Below are positions 52,211 through 61,093 of a DNA stretch of 64,000 nt, piece after piece. The position numbers were made by a program, and so were the translations under genes. Position 1 is the first letter of the stretch; the number at the start of each line of letters is the position of its first letter. The DNA comes from Pseudoduganella umbonata (GTDB lineage: Bacteria > Pseudomonadota > Gammaproteobacteria > Burkholderiales > Burkholderiaceae_D). The stretch spans positions 153,570 through 217,569 of the forward strand of contig NZ_JACHXS010000014.1 in the NCBI RefSeq assembly GCF_014192225.1, read 5' to 3'. Below the pieces are notes generated by a model that saw nothing but the letters and a program-made list of their open reading frames with translations, searched no databases and was not told where the DNA came from.

Positions 52211-53467
52211 TTACAGGTCCAGCAGCAGGCGCGCCGGATCTTCCAGCGCTTCCTTCATCGCCACCAGGCCCAGCACGGCTTCGCGGCCGTCGATGATGCG
52301 GTGGTCGTACGACATCGCCAGGTAGTTCATCGGGCGGATGACGATCTGGCCGTCTTCGACCACGGCACGGTCCTTGGTCGCGTGCACGCCCAGGATCGCC
52401 GACTGCGGCGGGTTGATGATCGGGGTCGACAGCATGGAGCCGAAGGTGCCGCCGTTCGAGATCGAGAACGTGCCGCCGGTCAGGTCGTCCAGCGTCAGCT
52501 TGCCTTCCTTGGCCTTGGCGCCGAATTCGCCGATCTTCTTCTCGATCTCGGCGATCGTCATCTGGTCGGCGTTGCGCAGGATCGGCACCACCAGGCCGCG
52601 CGGCGAACCGACGGCGATACCGATGTCGAAGTAGCCGTGGTAGACGATGTCGTTACCGTCGACCGAGGCGTTGATGATCGGGTACTTCTTCAGCGCGGCA
52701 ACGGCGGCCTTGACGAAGAACGACATGAAGCCCAGCTTCACGCCGTGCTCTTTCTCGAACTTGTCCTTGTACTTGTTGCGCAGGTCCATCACCGGCTTCA
52801 TGTTCACCTCGTTGAAGGTGGTCAGGATGGCGTTGGTGGATTGCGATTCGACCAGGCGCTCGGCGATACGGGCGCGCAGGCGGCTCATCGGCACGCGCTC
52901 TTCCGGACGGTCGCCCAGGTTCAGCGAGGTCGGGGCGGCAACCTTCTGCAGGGCCGGCTTGGCGGCGGCAGGTGCCGGTGCCGGTGCAGCGGCCGGCTTG
53001 GCCGATGCGGCCAGGGCGTCGCCCTTGGTCACGCGGCCATCCTTGCCGGAGCCGGACACGTCGGTCGCGGACAGGCCTTTTTCGGACAGGATCTTGGCGG
53101 CGGCCGGCATGGCCACGTCGCCTTTCGCGCCACCGGTGGCTGCAGCGGCGGCCGGTGCCGGCGTCGGTGCTGCTTCGGCGGCGACCGGTGCGGCGGTGAC
53201 AGGGATCGGCGAGACTTTGGCGGTGGCTTCGGTGTCGATGATGGCGATCACTTGGTCGGCAACCACGGTGGCGCCGTCGTTCTGAATGATCTGCACGATC
53301 ACGCCGGCGCTGGGTGCCGGCAGTTCCAGGACCACTTTGTCGGTTTCGATATCGATCAGGTTCTCATCGCGTGCGACGGTGTCGCCAACCCGCTTGTGCC
53401 AGGCCAGCAGGGTCGCTTCGGCGACGGATTCCGACAGTTGAGGAACTTTGACTTCGATTTGTGCCAT
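52211..53467 (-). CDS. odhB: Dihydrolipoyllysine succinyltransferase, 2-oxoglutarate dehydrogenase E2
   Basis: A 418-residue E2: lipoyl domain with lipoyl-Lys44 (DIETDKVVLE), Ala/Pro linkers, peripheral subunit-binding domain around 125-165 (AKILSEKGLSATDVSGSGKDG covers 132-152), and a catalytic domain with SYDHRIIDGREAV. It forms the core of the 2-oxoglutarate dehydrogenase complex with OdhA and LpdA. odhA lies upstream with a strong hairpin in the gap. Confidence 0.97.
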   Translation of the reverse strand: MAQIEVKVPQLSESVAEATLLAWHKRVGDTVARDENLIDIETDKVVLELPAPSAGVIVQIIQNDGATVVADQVIAIIDTEATAKVSPIPVTAAPVAAEAAPTPAPAAAAATGGAKGDVAMPAAAKILSEKGLSATDVSGSGKDGRVTKGDALAASAKPAAAPAPAPAAAKPALQKVAAPTSLNLGDRPEERVPMSRLRARIAERLVESQSTNAILTTFNEVNMKPVMDLRNKYKDKFEKEHGVKLGFMSFFVKAAVAALKKYPIINASVDGNDIVYHGYFDIGIAVGSPRGLVVPILRNADQMTIAEIEKKIGEFGAKAKEGKLTLDDLTGGTFSISNGGTFGSMLSTPIINPPQSAILGVHATKDRAVVEDGQIVIRPMNYLAMSYDHRIIDGREAVLGLVAMKEALEDPARLLLDL

Positions 53468-53504
53468 GTTGTTGTTACTCCGTGAATTCGATAGATGCGT
53501 TGCT

Positions 53505-53532
53505 GCCGCGCGGCCCGTCGAAGGGCCGCGCG
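53505..53532 (-). promoter_or_regulatory. Strong stem-loop between odhA and odhB
   Basis: A perfect 11-bp GC stem with a 6-base loop (53505-53515 with 53522-53532) starts 12 bases after the odhA stop and lies 37 bases before odhB. No T-run follows. It may stabilise the odhA 3' end or balance E1/E2 levels. Confidence 0.5.
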
Positions 53533-53543
53533 GCGTACTGTGC

Positions 53544-56399
53544 TTACTTGGTCAGGATGAAGCCCTTCAGCTTCGAGAACGCCGTCTCCAGCAGCTCTTT
53601 CTGCTGGGCGTAGTGCTTGTCGTAGTAGCCGACAGCCGGCGATGCGGAGGCCGGGCGGCCGGCATACGCCAGGCGCTGGCCCGCATCCATCGACTCGAAG
53701 ATGTTGTGCTGGATCTGGAACCATGGACCCTGGTTCTGCGGCTCGTCCTGCGCCCACACCACTTCGGTCAGTGCCGGGAACTTCTTCAGTTCGGCGGCGA
53801 ACGCCTTGTGCGGGAACGGGTACAGCTGTTCGACACGGATGATGGCCGTGTCGAGCTGGCCGCGGGTCTTGCGGGCGTTGGCCAGGTCGTAATACACCTT
53901 GCCGGAGCAGGCGATCACGCGCTTGACCTTCTTCGCATCGATCTTGTCATCGGTCTCGCCGATCACGGTCTGGAACGCGCCCTTGGCCAGCTCGGACAGC
54001 GGCGAACCGGCATCCTTGTTGCGCAGCAGCGATTTCGGCGTCATCACGACCAGCGGCTTGCGGAACTGGCGCACCATCTGGCGGCGCAGCAGGTGGAAGA
54101 TCTGCGCTGCGGTGGTCGGCTGCACCACCTGCATGTTGTTCTCCGCGCACAGCTGCAGGAAACGTTCCGGGCGGGCGGAGGAGTGCTCCGGACCCTGGCC
54201 TTCGTAGCCGTGCGGCAGCAGCATCACCAGGCCGGAAGCGCGGCCCCACTTCACTTCGCCGGAGCTGATGAACTGGTCGATCACGACCTGGGCACCGTTG
54301 ACGAAGTCGCCGAACTGGGCTTCCCAGATCGTCAGCGTGTTCGGCTCGGCGGTCGAGTAGCCGTATTCGAAGCCCAGTACCGCTTCTTCCGACAGCACGG
54401 AGTCGATCACGGTGAACGGTGCCTGGTTCTCGGAGATGTTCTGCAGCGGCACGTAGGTGCCGGCATCCCAGCGTTCGCGGTTCTGGTCGTGCAGCACGGC
54501 GTGGCGGTGCGTGAACGTGCCACGGCCGGCATCCTGGCCGGTCAGGCGCACGGCGTAGCCGGACGAGACCAGCGAAGCGTAGGCCAGGTGTTCGCCCATG
54601 CCCCAGTCCAGGTTCTGCTCGCCCTTGCCCATGTTGGCGCGGTCGGCCAGCACTTTTTCAACCAGCGAGTGCACCTTGAAGCCTTCCGGCACGGTGGTGA
54701 TGCGGCCGGCCAGGCGCTTCAGTTCCGTCAGCGGCACGGCGGTGTCGGCCGCATCGGTCCACTTGCGGTTCAGGAACGGCAGCCAGTCGACGGCGAACTT
54801 GTTCTTGAAGTTCGAGATGACCGGGTCGACGGTGTGCTTGCCGGCGTCCATCGCGGCGCGGTAAGCAGCCACCATCTGGTCGCCGCCGTCGGCCGGGATC
54901 ACGCCCTGGGCCGACAGCTTGTCGGCGTACAGGCGGCGGGTGCCCGGGTGTTGCGCGATCTTCTTGTACATCAGCGGCTGCGTCAGCGCCGGGGTGTCCT
55001 GCTCGTTGTGACCCAGCTTGCGGAAGCAGATGATGTCGACCACGATGTCCTTCTGGAACTGCGCGCGGTAGTCCAGTGCGATCTGCGAAGCCAGCACCAC
55101 CGCTTCGGGATCGTCGGCATTCACGTGCAGCACCGGTGCTTCGATCATCTTCACGACGTCGGAGCAGTAGATCGTCGAACGCGCATCGCGCGGGTCCGAG
55201 GTGGTGAAGCCGATCTGGTTGTTGATCACGATGTGCACCGTGCCGCCCGTGCCGTAGCCGCGGGTCTGCGCCAGGTTCAGCGTTTCCATCACCACGCCCT
55301 GGCCGGCGAATGCGGCATCGCCGTGCACCAGGATCGGCAGCACTTGCGCGCCCTGCGTATCGCCGCGGCGGTCCATGCGCGCCTTGACGGAACCTTCGAC
55401 GACCGGGTTGACGATTTCCAGGTGCGACGGGTTGAACGCCAGCGACAGGTGGACCGGGCCACCGGCGGTGGAGATGTCGGACGAGAAGCCCTGGTGGTAT
55501 TTCACGTCGCCGGCCGGCAGGTCGTCGCCATGCTTGCCTTCGAATTCTTCGAACAGGTCCTTCGGTGCCTTGCCCAGGGTGTTGACCAGCACGTTCAGGC
55601 GGCCGCGGTGGGCCATGCCGATGACGATTTCCTGCACGCCCTTTTCGCCGGCGCGCTGGATGATTTCATCCATCGAGGCGATGAACGTTTCGCCGCCTTC
55701 CAGCGAGAAGCGCTTCTGGCCCACGTATTTGGTGTGCAGGTAGCGCTCGAGGCCTTCGGCGGCCGTCAGGCGTTCCAGGATGTGCTTTTTCTTTTCGGCC
55801 GTGAAGTTCGGCGTGGAGCGGATCGATTCCAGGCGTTCCTGCAGCCAGCGCTTTTCGGCGGGGTCGGAAATGTACATGAACTCCGCGCCGATCGAACGGG
55901 TGTACGTTTCGCGCAGGTAGTTCAGCAGGTCGCGCAGCGATGCGGTTTCCGGGCCAAAGTAGGTGTTGCTGATGTTGAACACGGTGTCCATGTCCGCATC
56001 GGTGAAGCCATAGGACGTCGGATCCAGTTCCGGGATCGCCGGGCGCTCCTGGCGCTGCAGCGGGTCCAGGTTGGCCCAGCGAGAGCCCAGGTAACGGTAG
56101 GCTGCGATCAGCTGGGTGGCGGCCACGCGCTTGCGGCCCATCTCGGCGTCGGCCGTCGCGGTCACTGTGCGGATCGGGCCAGCCTTGGCACGCTCGGCAA
56201 ACGAGGCGATGACGGAGGAGTGGTTGACGTCGGGCTTGTTCGATCCATCGACGGCAGGCACGTGCTGCATCGAGTCGAAATAAGCGCGCCAGTTATCGGG
56301 CACGGAACCTGGGTTTTCCAGGTACGCTTCGTAGAGTTCCTCTACGTACGGCGCATTCCCACCGAACAGGTAGGAGTTGGACGTCTGTTGCTGCATCAT
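53544..56399 (-). CDS. odhA: 2-oxoglutarate dehydrogenase E1 component
   Basis: A 951-residue thiamine-diphosphate enzyme decarboxylating 2-oxoglutarate. The N-terminal SYLFGGNAPYVEELYEAYLE stretch docks OdhB. GMAHRGRLNVL and the TPP motif GDAAFAGQGVVMET are visible, as is VINNQIGFTT. Full length. An 11-bp tandem repeat array lies 260 bases upstream in the 486-bp divergent gap. Confidence 0.98.
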   Translation of the reverse strand: MMQQQTSNSYLFGGNAPYVEELYEAYLENPGSVPDNWRAYFDSMQHVPAVDGSNKPDVNHSSVIASFAERAKAGPIRTVTATADAEMGRKRVAATQLIAAYRYLGSRWANLDPLQRQERPAIPELDPTSYGFTDADMDTVFNISNTYFGPETASLRDLLNYLRETYTRSIGAEFMYISDPAEKRWLQERLESIRSTPNFTAEKKKHILERLTAAEGLERYLHTKYVGQKRFSLEGGETFIASMDEIIQRAGEKGVQEIVIGMAHRGRLNVLVNTLGKAPKDLFEEFEGKHGDDLPAGDVKYHQGFSSDISTAGGPVHLSLAFNPSHLEIVNPVVEGSVKARMDRRGDTQGAQVLPILVHGDAAFAGQGVVMETLNLAQTRGYGTGGTVHIVINNQIGFTTSDPRDARSTIYCSDVVKMIEAPVLHVNADDPEAVVLASQIALDYRAQFQKDIVVDIICFRKLGHNEQDTPALTQPLMYKKIAQHPGTRRLYADKLSAQGVIPADGGDQMVAAYRAAMDAGKHTVDPVISNFKNKFAVDWLPFLNRKWTDAADTAVPLTELKRLAGRITTVPEGFKVHSLVEKVLADRANMGKGEQNLDWGMGEHLAYASLVSSGYAVRLTGQDAGRGTFTHRHAVLHDQNRERWDAGTYVPLQNISENQAPFTVIDSVLSEEAVLGFEYGYSTAEPNTLTIWEAQFGDFVNGAQVVIDQFISSGEVKWGRASGLVMLLPHGYEGQGPEHSSARPERFLQLCAENNMQVVQPTTAAQIFHLLRRQMVRQFRKPLVVMTPKSLLRNKDAGSPLSELAKGAFQTVIGETDDKIDAKKVKRVIACSGKVYYDLANARKTRGQLDTAIIRVEQLYPFPHKAFAAELKKFPALTEVVWAQDEPQNQGPWFQIQHNIFESMDAGQRLAYAGRPASASPAVGYYDKHYAQQKELLETAFSKLKGFILTK

Positions 56400-56885
56400 T
56401 CTTGCTCACCTTTCTTCGCGCTTCGCGAGTATGGGGCGGGTTATACAAACCTTCCGCGACACGGCCTGACCGGTTAGCGGATCGCACATCAAGTTGTGGG
56501 GGAAGGACCTCTTTGGTTGCCCGTAAGACAATTTAATTCCGAGCTTCCAGAAATAGCCACTTAGGATAGCACGCTGCATTGAGATGCAACAACCACCAAT
56601 GAGTTAATTGGACACTTCTTTCCTCATCGGTCATTCGGCGATGGCATGGCAGATATAAATAAGTAGTAACCCAGTAGTAACCCAGTGGTAACCCGGCAGT
56701 AACCCTGCAGTAACCCTGCAGTAACCCTGCATTAACCCGACAGCAACCCGGCAGCAACCCGGGATCGACCTGGCGGCAATCCAGCGGCAATCCATTGGCA
56801 AAGCGCTGGACAGCGCTACAGCGACCCTGCTGGACATCCCTTTCTAGATCATTTATTCTACTTTCGACTTCCCAGGACATCCGCC
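56400..56885. other. 486-bp divergent intergenic region between odhA and the BlaI-type gene
   Basis: No credible gene. It contains the odhA leader, an AT-rich stretch (56520-56660) and the 11-bp tandem array (56660-56802). Confidence 0.6.
56660..56802. repeat. Thirteen-copy 11-bp tandem repeat
   Basis: Units of exactly 11 bases, type CCNGCAGTAAC, run in phase from 56660 to 56802. Central copies are the most alike (CCTGCAGTAAC twice, CCTGCATTAAC, CCGGCAGCAAC); the two ends are degenerate. The period keeps each unit near one DNA helical turn. Confidence 0.85.
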
Positions 56886-57269
56886 ATGAGCACGCCACCG
56901 AAACCGACCCCTGCCGAACTGGAAATGCTGCGGCTGCTATACGCGCTGGGCCCGGCCACGGCAAAGCACGTGCATGCGGCCGCTCTCGACGGTCGGCCCG
57001 ACCTGACCTATGCAAACGTGCTGCGGCTGCTCCAGGTCATGCACGGCAAGGGCCTCGTCACGCGCGACGAAAGCGCCCGTGCGCACGTCTATGCACCGGC
57101 CCAGGAGCAGGATCACATGCAGACCCGCCTGCTGAAGGACCTGATCCAGAAAGCGTTCGCCGGCTCCGGCAAGGCCCTGGTGCTGGCGGCGCTTCGCGGT
57201 GGTCACGTCTCGGCCCGCGAACGCGCTGAAATCTCCGCACTGCTCGACGAAGAGCGGCTGCAGGATTGA
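56886..57269 (+). CDS. BlaI/MecI/CopY-family transcriptional repressor
   Basis: A 127-residue winged-helix protein: PTPAELEMLRLLYALGP (residues 8-24) opens the HTH, YANVLRLLQVMHGKGLVTRDE (43-63) forms recognition helix and wing, and a C-terminal dimerisation segment ends LLDEERLQD. BlaI proteins repress beta-lactamase or copper genes and are cleaved by a BlaR protease, but no BlaR or beta-lactamase is next to it. Targets unknown; autoregulation possible. Confidence 0.85.
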   Translation: MSTPPKPTPAELEMLRLLYALGPATAKHVHAAALDGRPDLTYANVLRLLQVMHGKGLVTRDESARAHVYAPAQEQDHMQTRLLKDLIQKAFAGSGKALVLAALRGGHVSARERAEISALLDEERLQD

Positions 57270-57342
57270 AACTGTCACTCATCCATTGCGGGCAACCGCG
57301 CGTCACATATTTGTGATTTCATCCACACTTTAGCCGTAGTGC

Positions 57343-57376
57343 ATAGATGGCGGGGCGCTTGCGCCCCGTTATCTAT
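57343..57376 (+). promoter_or_regulatory. Long stem-loop in the leader of the GGDEF-EAL gene
   Basis: ATAGAT-GG-CGGGGCGC-TT-GCGCCCCG-TT-ATCTAT folds on RNA into a continuous 16-bp stem with two G-U pairs and a 2-base loop. It lies about 75 bases after the BlaI stop and 104 bases before the next start. It could be a terminator without T-run or a leader structure. Confidence 0.5.
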
Positions 57377-57479
57377 TCGCACGTACCAAGGATGGTGGCC
57401 GCAACCCTGCAAGAGACCCTGGCAGCCAGCCTGACGGCGGCATTACAGCGAACATAACAACAGGATTTGGGGAGCAGAC

Positions 57480-59540
57480 ATGATGGAGAGCGCGGCAGCG
57501 CTGGTCGGCAATTTGCCGCTGCGCGATGTGATGGACTTGCTCGCCGGAACCTTTTATGTCCTGGACGAGTCCGGCCACTTCGTCTTGTGGAACCGGCAGC
57601 TGGAGCAGGTCACCGGCCTGTCGCCGGAGCGCCTGCGTACGGTCCACATGCTGGAACTGTTCGATCCCGACATGCGCGCGCGTGTCGCCAAGGCATTCTG
57701 CACCGTATTCCAGAGCAACGAGCGGGTGCAGATCGAAGCACGCGTGCGCAACGCCACGGGCGGTACCACGCCCTTCCTGTTCGTCGGTTCCCGGCTGTCG
57801 ATCGTCGGCGATGGCAGCTACATGTGCGGCATGGGCGTCGACCTGACGCGGCATTATCGCCAGCGCGACAAGCTCGAGCTGTTCGAACGTGCGCTGATGG
57901 CAGCCAGCAACGGCATCGTCATTACGCGCCATGAAGGCCGCGACAACCCGATCGAATACGTCAACCCGGCGTTCGAACGCATCAGCGGCTATGCGGCCGT
58001 GGAATCGATCAATCACGATTCCCGCTTCATGGCGGCCCGCGGCATGGACGACGACCAGCGCACCTATCTCGCCAATGCGATCGCGGAGCACCGTGCCGCC
58101 ACCGTGGTCTTCCGCAACCAGCGCAAGAACGGCGAGCTGTTCTGGAATCACCTGACGGTCACACCGGTGCGCGACCAGGCCGGGCACGTGACGCACTTCA
58201 TCGGCATCATCGAGGACATCACGGCGCTGAAGCAGCGCACGGCGCAGCTCGAACACCTGGTCACGCACGATCCGCTGACGGGCCTGGCGAACCGACTGCT
58301 GCTGCGCGACCGGCTCGAACACGCGGTGCAGGCAGCCCAGCGCGACAACGATAAGGTGGCCGTCATCCTGATGGACTTGAACAAGTTCAAGGAAATCAAC
58401 GACACCATGGGCCACTCGGCGGGCGACACGGTACTGAAGCACGTCGCGCAGCGCCTGCAATCGGCGCTGCGCGAATCGGACACGGTGGCCCGCCTCGGCG
58501 GCGACGAGTTCGTCATGGTGCTGGCGGCGCAGCCGAGCCTGCGCTACACACTGAAGATGATCGAACGCATCCGGCGTGCGATGGCGCCTGAAATGGAGAT
58601 CGATGGCCGGTGGCTGTCGGTGGGCGCCAGCATGGGCGTGGCGGTGTGGCCGGACGATGGCCGCACGCCGGGCGACCTGCTGCACGCTGCCGACACGGCG
58701 ATGTATGAAGGCAAGAATGGCGGGCCGGATGCCGTGCACTTCTACTCGCCCGGCATGGCGGATAACTCGGCCGCCCGGCAGCGCATGGAAGCGGCATTGC
58801 GCGACGCACTCGAACGGGACGATCTATACCTGCTGTTCCAGCCGCACGTGGCCGTCGATACCGGCAAGATCCTCGGTGTCGAAGCCTTGCTGCGCTGGCG
58901 CCATCCCGAGCGGGGCGAGCTGCTGCCGGCCGATTTCCTGCCCGACGCGGAAGAAAGCGGCCTGATCGTGCCGCTCGGCCGGCGCGTGCTGGAAGAAGTC
59001 TGCTCGATGCTGCGCCGGCTCGCCGAACTGGGCTTTCCGGACCTGCCGATCTCCGTCAACGCGTCATCGCGCGAATTTTCGCAGCGCGACTACCTGCCCC
59101 ATATCGCCAAACGCATCGCCCACCATGGCGTGAATCCCGCCAGCCTCACGCTGGAAATGCGCGAGGAACAGTTGATGCACAATCCGGAACAGGCCACGCG
59201 GCTGGCCAACGGCCTGCAGGAACTCGGCATCAGCCTCTCGGTGGACGAGTTCGGCGCCGGCATGAACAACCTCTCCTGCCTGCGCCAGCTCCAGGTCAGC
59301 CAGCTGAAGATGACGCGCCAGCGCGTGCAGGAAATCGACGCCATGCCCGGCAGCGGCGCGCTGGTCAAGACGATGCTCGACATCGGCAACAACCTGAACA
59401 TCCGCGTGGTGGCGACCGGCGTCGAAACCCGCGACCAGCACGACTTCCTCGCCGCCAACGGCTGCACCAGCGTGCAGGGCAACTACATCAGCCAGCCGAT
59501 GACGCGGCCCGCGCTGGAGGAGTGGCTGGCGGCGCACTGA
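57480..59540 (+). CDS. PAS-PAS-GGDEF-EAL cyclic-di-GMP protein with degenerate EAL site
   Basis: A 686-residue cytosolic protein with two PAS domains (about 15-120 and 135-255), then a GGDEF domain with intact GGDEF (340-344) and an RxxD I-site (331-334). The EAL domain follows, with EAL at 468-470. In the EAL domain the usual DDFG is D589-E590-F-G, the Asp after LKI is Thr612 and the Glu of AEGVE is Thr646. Several metal or catalytic residues are thus lost. Prediction: active diguanylate cyclase with a weak or substrate-sensing EAL domain. No membrane segments are present. PAS input suggests control by oxygen, redox or a ligand. Confidence 0.93.
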   Translation: MMESAAALVGNLPLRDVMDLLAGTFYVLDESGHFVLWNRQLEQVTGLSPERLRTVHMLELFDPDMRARVAKAFCTVFQSNERVQIEARVRNATGGTTPFLFVGSRLSIVGDGSYMCGMGVDLTRHYRQRDKLELFERALMAASNGIVITRHEGRDNPIEYVNPAFERISGYAAVESINHDSRFMAARGMDDDQRTYLANAIAEHRAATVVFRNQRKNGELFWNHLTVTPVRDQAGHVTHFIGIIEDITALKQRTAQLEHLVTHDPLTGLANRLLLRDRLEHAVQAAQRDNDKVAVILMDLNKFKEINDTMGHSAGDTVLKHVAQRLQSALRESDTVARLGGDEFVMVLAAQPSLRYTLKMIERIRRAMAPEMEIDGRWLSVGASMGVAVWPDDGRTPGDLLHAADTAMYEGKNGGPDAVHFYSPGMADNSAARQRMEAALRDALERDDLYLLFQPHVAVDTGKILGVEALLRWRHPERGELLPADFLPDAEESGLIVPLGRRVLEEVCSMLRRLAELGFPDLPISVNASSREFSQRDYLPHIAKRIAHHGVNPASLTLEMREEQLMHNPEQATRLANGLQELGISLSVDEFGAGMNNLSCLRQLQVSQLKMTRQRVQEIDAMPGSGALVKTMLDIGNNLNIRVVATGVETRDQHDFLAANGCTSVQGNYISQPMTRPALEEWLAAH

Positions 59541-59574
59541 CGGCATCCGAAGGGCCGGCGCAATATCCAGCGTT

Positions 59575-59626
59575 GGTGGCTGACACTATTTCCTGGGCGA
59601 TCTTCCAGGAAATGGTGTCAGACACC
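59575..59626. repeat. GGTGTC-type palindromic element
   Basis: Two 22-base arms (59575-59596 and 59605-59626) with two mismatches; the outer part is GGTGTCTGACACC-like and the inner part ATTTCCTGG. It lies in the convergent gap 3' of the GGDEF gene. Confidence 0.75.
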
Positions 59627-59667
59627 GGTGCTTACCAAACCCGTGGCCATGTATAAATAAACCGGTG

Positions 59668-60873
59668 TCAAGCCGGCTTGAAAATCAGCTGCACCGCCGC
59701 TTTCAGCTTCGGATATACCGCTGGCACCGTCAGCATCGTGCTGCCCACGGCCATCAGCAGCAGCGCCGTAAACGTCTCGCTGGAAATGATTCCCTTGTCG
59801 AGCAGGATGTTGGCGAAGATGATCATTACCAGCCCCTTGGTCTGCAGCAGCCAGCCGATCAACGAGGACTCGGTGCGGCTCCATCCCAGCATCTTCCCGG
59901 CCGCGTGGGCACCGGCCAGCTTGCCGGCCGTCGACGCCAGCAACAGCACGGCGGCGGCAACGAACACCGCGTAGCCGCCCACCGCCCAGTTGGTGCGCAG
60001 GCCGGTACTGAGGAAGTACACGGGCATCAGCGTCAGCAGCAGCACCTGCCGCATCTTGTCCAGCTTCTCTTCGCCAAACCATTCGGCATCCATCACCGCG
60101 CCGGCCAGGTACGCGCCGACCATGAAATGCAGGCCCGCCCAATCCGCGGCGAACGAGCAGATGCAAAGCCAGATCAGCGCCACGAACCAGCGGTCCCGCT
60201 CGGCCAGCCGCGCCATCAGCCGGCGCAACAGCATCGTGACCGGCACGAACAGCACGATGAAGCCGACCTGCCGCCCCACCCTCTCCCACTCGAGCAGGAT
60301 CAGTGCCAGTACGCCCCAGATCAGCAGGTCGTCCAGGCTGGCGTAGCGCAGCACGCGCTGGCCCAGCGGCTGGCGCAGGATCTCCAGTTTTTCCATCAGC
60401 ATGATCAATACCGGCAGCGCCGTCACGGCGCAGGCCATGCCGACACCGGTCACGAACTGCCAGCCGGCCGCCCGCGCGCCCGTCCAGCCGTCGAACGCCA
60501 GCATGCAGGCGGCCGCCACGCACCCCAGCGCCAGCGGGGTGCCCAGTGCCAGGCCGGCCGTGATCGAGCTTTCGCGGCGGTGCGCCCACGCCTTCTTCAG
60601 GTCCAGCTCGATCCCGGCCAGCATCACGAACAGCATCACGGCCCACCAGGCCAGGCCGTTCAGGCAATTGATCACGGCCGGCGTGAACACGAAGCTGTAA
60701 TAGTCGGGGAAGGCTTTGCCGAGGATGCCTGGGCCGAGGATGATGCCGGTAACGGTCTGCACGACGACCAGCGGCGCCCAGTAATCGGTATCGCCCAGGC
60801 GCCACACCAGGTAGGGGATGCCGACGATGGCCGTCATCGCGATCAGGAACAGTTCGGTGGTACCCATGTGCAT
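59668..60873 (-). CDS. Kef-type cation:proton antiporter (CPA2 family)
   Basis: A 401-residue integral membrane protein with about twelve hydrophobic segments. The family signature runs VMLFVMLAGIELDLKKAW near residue 90, and a glycine-rich ILGPGILGKAFP lies earlier. ATG 60873 has an AAGGAAAA site. No C-terminal TrkA-N/RCK domain is present, so regulation is probably not by NAD. The transported cation (K+ or Na+) is not evident. Confidence 0.88.
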   Translation of the reverse strand: MHMGTTELFLIAMTAIVGIPYLVWRLGDTDYWAPLVVVQTVTGIILGPGILGKAFPDYYSFVFTPAVINCLNGLAWWAVMLFVMLAGIELDLKKAWAHRRESSITAGLALGTPLALGCVAAACMLAFDGWTGARAAGWQFVTGVGMACAVTALPVLIMLMEKLEILRQPLGQRVLRYASLDDLLIWGVLALILLEWERVGRQVGFIVLFVPVTMLLRRLMARLAERDRWFVALIWLCICSFAADWAGLHFMVGAYLAGAVMDAEWFGEEKLDKMRQVLLLTLMPVYFLSTGLRTNWAVGGYAVFVAAAVLLLASTAGKLAGAHAAGKMLGWSRTESSLIGWLLQTKGLVMIIFANILLDKGIISSETFTALLLMAVGSTMLTVPAVYPKLKAAVQLIFKPA

Positions 60874-61093
60874 CGTGTTTTCCTTGTTGTGTGTCGGCCA
60901 CGGATGCACGCCGCTGTCCTTCGCCGGCCGATAAAAAATGCGGGTAAAACGATACCAGAATGGCAAGCCGTTGGATACCGCCGGGAAAAAATTCCGATCG
61001 CCGGCACCACAGGCGCGGCAAGTTCGCCGACACGTGCGCGACACCGGCCGTGGCGGGTGTACGATTGGCCGTCATCCACTCTTGCCGACCGCC

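Noticed and set aside
53448..56477. Plus-strand open frame of 1009 codons
   Set aside because: Antisense to odhA, with shadow composition. The minus-strand gene has full family motifs.
56660..56802. CRISPR array or iterons of a plasmid origin
   Set aside because: Units abut with no spacers, and there is no rep gene or DnaA-box pattern. The surroundings are chromosomal housekeeping genes.
57270..57479. c-di-GMP riboswitch in front of the GGDEF gene
   Set aside because: Only a single long stem is seen. The three-way junction and tetraloop-receptor features of GEMM-type switches are not recognisable.
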